Assembly: GCA_017466885.1 (NCBI GenBank)
Contig: JAFTTH010000010.1
Span: forward strand, 1 to 64,000
Reading direction: 5' to 3'
DNA from: Oscillospiraceae bacterium
Lineage (GTDB): Bacteria > Bacillota > Clostridia > Oscillospirales > Ruminococcaceae
Length of the DNA stretch: 64,000 nt
Within the stretch, counting starts at the first letter, position 1. Every line of letters begins with the position of its first letter. Positions 58,856 to 64,000 of this stretch are shown here, in pieces. The position numbers and the translations under genes are program-made. The notes under the pieces are model-generated. The model saw only the letters and a list, made by a program, of their open reading frames with translations, did no database searches and had not been told where the DNA came from.

Positions 58856-59908
58856 TTATTCTTCTCCGAAATATCCGCTCTGGGGACGGATATCGATCTT
58901 CCAGCCGGTCAGACGGGCCGCAAGCCGGACGTTCTGACCCTTATTGCCGATGGCCAGAGAAAGCTGACTGTCCGGAACGGAAGCCTGACAGCTGCGGGCC
59001 TCTGCATCCAGGATGGTGACCTCCACCACTTCGGCGGGAGAGAGGGCGGCTTTAATGTATTCGGCGGGATCCTCACTGTAGGTGATGACGTCGATCTTCT
59101 CGCCGGCCAGCTCCTCAACGATCTTGGAAACACGGCTGCCTCTGGGGCCGATGCAGGCACCCACGGGGTCAACATCCTTATCTGCGCTGAACACAGCCAG
59201 CTTGGTGCGGGATCCGGCCTCACGGGAGACGGATTTGATCTCCACGGTACCGTCATGAATCTCGGGCACCTCGATCTCAAAGAGCCGCTTGACCAGGCCC
59301 GGATGGGTACGGGACAGCATTACACGGGGACCCTTCTCAGAGTTGGTGACATCCACAACATAAACCTTCACGTGATCGCCCTCGGCAAGCTCCTCTCCCG
59401 GTACCTGCTCGGTTTTGGGAAGGAGGGCCTCATTGGCACCGATCTGGAGGGTCACACCGCCCCGACGGGGATCGACCCGGGTAACCGTTGCAGAGAGGAT
59501 CTCGTGCTCCTTGCTCTGGAACTCCCGGAAGAGGCTTTCCCGCTCGGCATCCCGCATTCCCTGGCGGAATACGTGCTTGGCGTTCTGAGCGGCGATTCGG
59601 CCGAACTCCTTGGGATTGAGCTTGAGGTTGACCCAATCGCCCACCGCGGCGCGCTTGGAGATCTTCTTGGCATCCTCGAGGTAGATTTCGTTTTTGGGAT
59701 CCTCCACCTCTTCCACGACCAGCTTCTTGATGATAACCTCCATCTTCCGCTTTTCGGTATCAATATTGACGACGATATTATCCGGGTCACCGTAATCCTT
59801 CTTGATGGCGCTGACGATGGCAGCCTGCAGCTTCTCAATGAGATGGTCGGCAGCAATGCCCCGCTCCTTCTCCAGGAGGGCAAGTGCCTCAAAAAACTCG
59901 TTATTCAT
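58856..59908 (-). CDS. nusA: Transcription termination/antitermination factor NusA
   Basis: A 350-residue NusA, the short Firmicutes form without the C-terminal acidic repeats of E. coli. The N-terminal RNA-polymerase-binding domain starts MNNEFFEALALLEKERGI. An S1 domain (about 135-205), then two KH domains with ACIGPRGSRVSKIVEEL and the later AIGNKGQNVRLAARLTGWKIDI complete it. AAAAGGAG lies before the ATG. It is second in the operon, 45 bp after rimP. Confidence 0.96.
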   Translation of the reverse strand: MNNEFFEALALLEKERGIAADHLIEKLQAAIVSAIKKDYGDPDNIVVNIDTEKRKMEVIIKKLVVEEVEDPKNEIYLEDAKKISKRAAVGDWVNLKLNPKEFGRIAAQNAKHVFRQGMRDAERESLFREFQSKEHEILSATVTRVDPRRGGVTLQIGANEALLPKTEQVPGEELAEGDHVKVYVVDVTNSEKGPRVMLSRTHPGLVKRLFEIEVPEIHDGTVEIKSVSREAGSRTKLAVFSADKDVDPVGACIGPRGSRVSKIVEELAGEKIDVITYSEDPAEYIKAALSPAEVVEVTILDAEARSCQASVPDSQLSLAIGNKGQNVRLAARLTGWKIDIRPQSGYFGEE

Positions 59909-59953
59909 TTTCCGATTGCTCCTTTTTATTATAATATCACACAGGATAATGGG

Positions 59954-60451
59954 TTACAGGGCAAAATCATCTTCATCCGCAAGGCGGACGACGGTGACAT
60001 CTTTGCGGAGGATCGAACGGGTCGAGCCATCCTCCAGGGTAAGGGAGAAAGAATCCTCCTCCGAGCCGGCGATCTGCCCGTATAGCTCCCGGCTACCCGA
60101 TTCATCCGGGCGGAACAGCCGCACACGTACCGGCCGGCCCAGCATCTTTTCAAAATGGGCGGGGGTACGAAGCTCCCGGTTCATTCCGGGGGACCAAACC
60201 TCCAGACAGTAGGATTCGGCAATGGGGTCTGCCTCATCCAGCACCGGATCCATCCGACGGCTCAGGGCCTCACAATCCTCAATGGATACCCCCCGCTCCG
60301 GGTGGTCGATGATGATCCGCAGATACCGGGTGCCGCCTTCTTTTACGAACCGGACATCCCAGATCTCAAGGCCCAGCGCGGCTGCCTCCGGCTCGGCAAG
60401 ACCAAGCACGATCTCAGCAACGCTTCCTGACTTTTTTCCTTCTCCAGCCAC
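59954..60451 (-). CDS. rimP: Ribosome maturation factor RimP
   Basis: RimP assists 30S assembly around S12. The 165-residue protein has GLEIWDVRFVKEGGTRYLRIIID, then SIEDCEALSRRMDPVLDEADPI and YCLEVWSPGMNRELRTPAHF, all hallmarks (read in parts). The GTG at 60451 has GGAGTGATC at 8-base spacing. It is first in the seven-gene operon. The 5' leader contains a terminator-like hairpin. Confidence 0.95.
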   Translation of the reverse strand: MAGEGKKSGSVAEIVLGLAEPEAAALGLEIWDVRFVKEGGTRYLRIIIDHPERGVSIEDCEALSRRMDPVLDEADPIAESYCLEVWSPGMNRELRTPAHFEKMLGRPVRVRLFRPDESGSRELYGQIAGSEEDSFSLTLEDGSTRSILRKDVTVVRLADEDDFAL

Positions 60452-60472
60452 ACGATCACTCCAAACAAATGA

Positions 60473-60501
60473 AAAGAGCGGGTCTTGTCAACCCACTCTT
60501 T
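60473..60501 (-). terminator. Terminator-like hairpin in the rimP leader
   Basis: AAAGAGTGGGT pairs with ACCCGCTCTTT on the minus strand (one A-C mismatch), followed by TTCATTTG. It lies downstream of the promoter at 60529 and 22 bases before rimP. It may terminate the upstream lipoprotein transcript, attenuate rimP, or both. Confidence 0.5.
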
Positions 60502-60528
60502 CATCATAAAATATCTTACTGTACTGTT

Positions 60529-60557
60529 AGTATACCACCAATGGCAGGGAAATGCAA
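60529..60557 (-). promoter_or_regulatory. Promoter of the rimP-nusA-infB operon
   Basis: On the minus strand TTGCAT (60552-60557), 17 bp, TATACT (60529-60534). The leader would be about 70 nt. Confidence 0.7.
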
Positions 60558-60589
60558 GGGCTTTTTAAAAATATTTCGGCAGTTTGCCC

Positions 60590-61726
60590 TTATTCCTCCG
60601 AAACAAGCTGGTAGCTGTCCAGATCGGTGGGCCACTGGATGGGAGCAACCTCTACCATAGCCAGAGTGCCATCCACATCTCCCTCTACCACAGTCAGGGG
60701 GAAGAAACGCAGCACCATTTCGGTCTGGACTGTTTGGGATTCAGCCGGAGCTGCAGAGTCTCCGATTCCTACGTTGATGCCGGGGGTCTGGGAGGTTTCG
60801 GTCAGGATCAGACCGTCCACATCCACCCGGAACAGAAAGGCGTAATCCAAAAAGCCCAAAGGAATATTCTGATAAGTATCGCCCGAGCCGTAGCTGCCTT
60901 CGGGAATGATGAAGTTAACGGTGAAATCGCTGATCTCGGGGAGTGTCTTGGGCATAGCGGCACCGTAACCGTTGAGGTTATAGCCGCCCCAAACGATCTG
61001 CTCCTTGGCGGCCTTGTCAGTCACAGGAAGGGTGACCCGATAGCCCTCGTTGGTATAGAGAATAGTAGCATCCTTAAAATGCTCTTCTTTCAGAGAGGCG
61101 ATCAAATTCCAGGCATCAAAGGCGGGATCCTTGACCTCCTGACCCTTCAGATCGTACTTGATCTTTACTGTATCCCCCTCGGGAATTTTGGCGTTCTGGT
61201 AGGACATACCGTCCTTAAAGTACATATTGACCGTCATGGATTCCGACCCGGTTGTCCGGTCCAGCTTTTGGTAGATCTCTGTTTTTCCGCCGGTGGTAAA
61301 CCGGGTGGTCTCCAGGGTGATCCAGGGGCTTTTATAGATTGCTTCCTCGGAATGGGGGTAGTCCATAATGGTCATCATCATCCGTCCACTCATCTTTCCC
61401 TCCCGGGTCACAGCATCCCGCGCAATAGAAAAGAGGGTCCAGATGTCCACAAAATCCACCTTGGAGTTGCCGTTCTCGTCATACTCAACTTTATTGCCGT
61501 TGATGTCTATTGGGTCGCCGTCTTCATCCCAGGCGGGAGGAGGAACGCCCTCCGAGGTAGTGCCGTTGCCATTGCCGTTGCCATTGCCGTTGCCGGAGTT
61601 TCCGGTTTCAGAGCTGCCGGGGGTGGTTCCGCCCTGGCCGTTATCGGGGGTTTCCCCTTCGCCGCAGGCGGCTAAGGTCAGGGTCAGCAGCATTGCCGCT
61701 GTAATGATTGCAAGGATCCGTTTCAT
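60590..61726 (-). CDS. Lipoprotein of unknown function with a Gly-Asn repeat
   Basis: A 378-residue exported protein. The signal peptide ends LTLAACG, a perfect lipobox with Cys21. A Gly/Asn alternating linker (GNGNGNGNGN) at about 45-55 is followed by a folded domain rich in strands. The domain reads like a DUF of clostridial lipoproteins, with REGKMSGRMMMTIMDYP and TLETTRFTTGGKTEIYQKLD. The latter hints at the LolA/LppX-type fold (ligand-binding half-barrel), but I am not certain. The ATG at 61726 has AGGAGG nine bases upstream. It lies 26 bp after plsX. Confidence 0.72.
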   Translation of the reverse strand: MKRILAIITAAMLLTLTLAACGEGETPDNGQGGTTPGSSETGNSGNGNGNGNGNGTTSEGVPPPAWDEDGDPIDINGNKVEYDENGNSKVDFVDIWTLFSIARDAVTREGKMSGRMMMTIMDYPHSEEAIYKSPWITLETTRFTTGGKTEIYQKLDRTTGSESMTVNMYFKDGMSYQNAKIPEGDTVKIKYDLKGQEVKDPAFDAWNLIASLKEEHFKDATILYTNEGYRVTLPVTDKAAKEQIVWGGYNLNGYGAAMPKTLPEISDFTVNFIIPEGSYGSGDTYQNIPLGFLDYAFLFRVDVDGLILTETSQTPGINVGIGDSAAPAESQTVQTEMVLRFFPLTVVEGDVDGTLAMVEVAPIQWPTDLDSYQLVSEE

Positions 61727-61751
61727 TTGCATCTTCCTCCTGTTTTTATAT

Positions 61752-62765
61752 CTATTCAGCCGGTTTGCTCTCGACTTTGGTAGCAGCAAGTCCCGCCTCA
61801 ATCTTCCCGATCACATCCTTCTCGCAGAATACCTTTGCCTGACGGATGGCGTTCTTGATTGCCTTGGCGTTGGAGCTGCCGTGAGCCTTAAAAACCGGCT
61901 TGGCAGTGCCAAGAAGGGGAGATCCGCCGTATTCGGTGTAATCCATCCGCTTTTTGAAGGAGCGGAGGTTAGAGTAAACCATCTTTGCGGCGATTTTGGT
62001 TTTGAGATTCTGCATAAACACACCCTTGATCTGCCCCATAATCTCTTTGCTGAGGCCCTCAAAGAGCTTGAGAATGACATTTCCGGTAAAGCCGTCTGCC
62101 ACCACAACATCATACTCGCCCACCGGGATTTCCCGCGCCTCCACATTTCCGCCGAAATGATAGCCGGCCTTCTGCATCAGCTGGTAGCTCTCGGTTTGCA
62201 GAGCGGTTCCCTTGCATTCCTCGGTACCGATATTCACAAGGCCCACCACCGGATCGGCCACGTCCATAACCGCTTTCATATAAAGGGAGCCCATCAGACC
62301 GAACTGCACCAGCATTTCGGGACGGCACTCCACGTTTGCCCCGACGTCCAGCAACATAAAGCAACCCTTGGCAGAGGGAAGGACCGGAGCGAGCGCCGGG
62401 CGCTTGACTCCCTTGATCCGCCGGACGATCATTGTTCCGCCCACCACCAGGGCGCCGGTGTTTCCGGCAGAAACGAAGGCATCACCGCCGCCGTCCCGCA
62501 GGAGGCGCAGTCCCACCGCCATCGAGCAGTCAGCCTTCTCCTTGAGAATAGAGGTAGGCTCATCCTCCATTGTAATAACATCCGACGCCTGCACAAACTC
62601 GATTCCCGTCAGGGAGATTCCGTTTTCTTCGGCTACCTTCCGGAGGGTTTGCTCATCTCCGGTCATCCGGATCTCAACACCCAGCTCCGCAACCGCATCC
62701 GCGGCACCCTTCAGGATCTCAAGGGGGGCGTTATCCCCGCCGAATCCGTCCAGAATGATCTTCAT
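61752..62765 (-). CDS. plsX: Phosphate acyltransferase PlsX
   Basis: PlsX makes acyl-phosphate from acyl-ACP, the first step of phospholipid synthesis in Gram-positives. The 337-residue protein opens MKIILDGFGGDNAP and has the conserved FVSAGNTGALV, LLDVGANVE, GLVNIGTEE and VVADGFTGNV blocks. GAAAGGACGG precedes the ATG. The usual downstream partner acpP is absent, and a lipoprotein gene stands there instead. Confidence 0.95.
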   Translation of the reverse strand: MKIILDGFGGDNAPLEILKGAADAVAELGVEIRMTGDEQTLRKVAEENGISLTGIEFVQASDVITMEDEPTSILKEKADCSMAVGLRLLRDGGGDAFVSAGNTGALVVGGTMIVRRIKGVKRPALAPVLPSAKGCFMLLDVGANVECRPEMLVQFGLMGSLYMKAVMDVADPVVGLVNIGTEECKGTALQTESYQLMQKAGYHFGGNVEAREIPVGEYDVVVADGFTGNVILKLFEGLSKEIMGQIKGVFMQNLKTKIAAKMVYSNLRSFKKRMDYTEYGGSPLLGTAKPVFKAHGSSNAKAIKNAIRQAKVFCEKDVIGKIEAGLAATKVESKPAE

Positions 62766-62800
62766 AATTATCCGTCCTTTCCCGGCTTGCGCCGGATATA

Positions 62801-63943
62801 TTAAAGCATCGAGGGGTCGTTTGCGTTGGCAACAGAGGAAATTCCGTAAAGGAAAAGGATCTGATCGTAATCGGAAATATCTCCCGAAATATAGTTTTCG
62901 TAGTTATTCTTGGTGTACCGCAGGTCTACCAGGGTGATCTTATCGTAATGCAGAGTCAAAAAGGGAAGAAGGCTATGGGCAAAGGAATCCTTAAAGATAA
63001 GGAGACTCTTTCCGGTGCCGGGATGAGTCTCATCCGTCACAGCGGTCACCGTTACCACCGGCTGGTTGGGACCGAGGAAGGAAGCGTATTTATCCTTTTG
63101 GGTCAGATACTCCCGGAAATAGGGAGTGTTGAATTTCTGTACGTTTTTACCGTTATTCACCGCGACCTCCACTTCCCGCTCCAAAGCGGTGCAATGGTAG
63201 TAGTCGATGGAATCGGGGGTGATCCCTTCAAATTTAGCCTTGGAGAAATAGGTGCCGTTGAAATCGTAGGAAACGTGTTCAATGTTGAACTGGTTTTTGG
63301 CATAGGGCTTCTGACCCATCTCAGTAATCACGGAATTATACGCATAATATGCGCCCAGAGAGGTCCAGTGATGGTCGGTGCGGTAGTAGATATACTCATT
63401 GGCCGCGCCCAAAAAGGCAGAATAAATATCCACACATTTGACCTGCTGGGGCATTTTGGAGTAGAAGGAATCAATGAAGGCCTTCTGATCCCAAACGCCG
63501 GCAAAGGTGGGGAGACGGTTTCCCTGAATGGCCGCCGAGGTGGGAACCACCATCAGGTAGCTTGGCTTGCCCACCCGCTCCACAAAGTCGGAGATGGCCG
63601 AAGCATTGAGCCGGACGTACCGGTCATTGGGGCGGTCAAGGTTTTCAAAGAGAGCATCCTTTCCCACAAAGACCCGGTTCAGCTCCCGTTTTCCGGTCAG
63701 AAATTCCATCCGGCTTTTGGCCGAGACCCAAAGATCCCGGTAGATAAAATGGTCGGAAATATAATCCTCGGTATCGGTCATAAACTTGGTGCTGACAAGA
63801 TTCCGGAGGGTCAGTTGAGGGGGCTCCGCCAGCAGGCGGTTCTCATTTTCGGAAAAGCTTTCCTTGGGAAAGAGAAGCAGACAAAGAGGAAAAATCAAAA
63901 GAAAGAGAAAAAAGAGGATGGCTGAAATATGCTTGCCTTTCAA
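62801..63943 (-). CDS. DHHW (AlgX/AlgJ-like SGNH-fold) envelope protein
   Basis: A 380-residue protein with an N-terminal membrane anchor (about 5-25) and an external SGNH-like domain. The family motif DHHW lies in YYRTDHHWTSLGAYYAY (about residues 193-196), and the C-terminal block has FKDSFAHSLLPFL, carrying the conserved Ser. AlgX/AlgJ-type partners work with MBOAT proteins to O-acetylate exopolysaccharides. The TTG at 63943 overlaps an upstream stop codon in another frame and has AAAGGAG ten bases upstream. The bases at the window edge could be the end of an MBOAT gene. Confidence 0.85.
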   Translation of the reverse strand: MKGKHISAILFFLFLLIFPLCLLLFPKESFSENENRLLAEPPQLTLRNLVSTKFMTDTEDYISDHFIYRDLWVSAKSRMEFLTGKRELNRVFVGKDALFENLDRPNDRYVRLNASAISDFVERVGKPSYLMVVPTSAAIQGNRLPTFAGVWDQKAFIDSFYSKMPQQVKCVDIYSAFLGAANEYIYYRTDHHWTSLGAYYAYNSVITEMGQKPYAKNQFNIEHVSYDFNGTYFSKAKFEGITPDSIDYYHCTALEREVEVAVNNGKNVQKFNTPYFREYLTQKDKYASFLGPNQPVVTVTAVTDETHPGTGKSLLIFKDSFAHSLLPFLTLHYDKITLVDLRYTKNNYENYISGDISDYDQILFLYGISSVANANDPSML

Positions 63944-63984
63944 ATAAGCTCAACTCCTTTGGTTGCCCCGGGGGCAGAGTAGGG

Positions 63985-64000
63985 TCAGAAGCGGAAATAG
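63985..64000 (-). CDS. Possible last codons of an MBOAT acyltransferase (cut by the window)
   Basis: The minus strand at the right edge reads Tyr-Phe-Arg-Phe-stop. MBOAT proteins of the AlgI/DltB group often end in such a YFRF-like tail, and they are usually next to a DHHW gene. Only four codons are visible, so this is a guess from context. Confidence 0.25.

Overview
The window looks like the chromosome of a spore-forming Clostridia species, most likely an Oscillospirales/Ruminococcaceae-type gut anaerobe. This is inferred from gene content: the rimP-nusA-ylxR-ylxQ-infB-rbfA-nrnA operon, ecfA1-ecfA2-ecfT-truA, a SipL-type spore coat gene with a sigma-E-like promoter, a complete bacterial V-type ATPase operon, and strong AGGAGG ribosome sites with some GTG/TTG starts. 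Most of the window is ordinary chromosome. Two short AT-richer patches stand out.

Layout. 1-5.4 kb: a small ribbon-helix-helix protein, a U32 tRNA-hydroxylation-type protein, a lone PglX-like adenine methyltransferase, trmB and an AraC regulator facing a GH4 alpha-galactosidase. 7-10.3 kb: tandem glnS and gltX. 10.5-13.9 kb: a cupin-sensor regulator, an acyl-CoA ligase and glycerate kinase in one operon. 14-22 kb: membrane and metabolic singletons (amidohydrolase, E2/CAT-like protein, flavin reductase, manA, transglutaminase lipoprotein, SGNH hydrolase, RING-finger membrane protein). 22.4-27.1 kb: DUF1540 protein, a VanR/VanS-type two-component system and a GT2 glycosyltransferase. 27.1-28.15 kb: an AT-rich insert with two divergent repressors and a palindrome array. 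28.15-29.7 kb: DeoR regulator and divergent transaldolase-like aldolase. 29.8-38.5 kb: nine-gene V-ATPase operon. 38.7-47.2 kb: sipL, a DUF5711 protein, truA-ECF module, a short FNT channel and an NCS2 purine permease. 47.4-49.4 kb: lipoprotein, YdcF gene, a four-helix-bundle gene remnant, two further palindrome arrays and tRNA-Leu(UAA). 49.4-64 kb: second transglutaminase lipoprotein, trpS-tex, the nusA-infB operon, a lipoprotein, plsX and a DHHW/AlgX-type protein.

The most unusual signal is a family of three composite palindrome arrays (27143-27346, 48026-48192, 49067-49240). Each is a chain of short hairpins with different stems, separated by a constant linker. The linker is in one orientation in the first half (AGTGATAT, TATGATAT or ATGATG) and reverse-complemented in the second half, so the whole array can also fold back on itself. 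In two arrays the outer repeat runs into the -35 box of an outward sigma-A promoter (TTGAAR-17-TAYAAT) that drives the adjacent gene. One of these abuts a truncated four-helix-bundle gene. I do not recognise this as a named RNA or mobile-element family. No integrase or transposase is present in the window.
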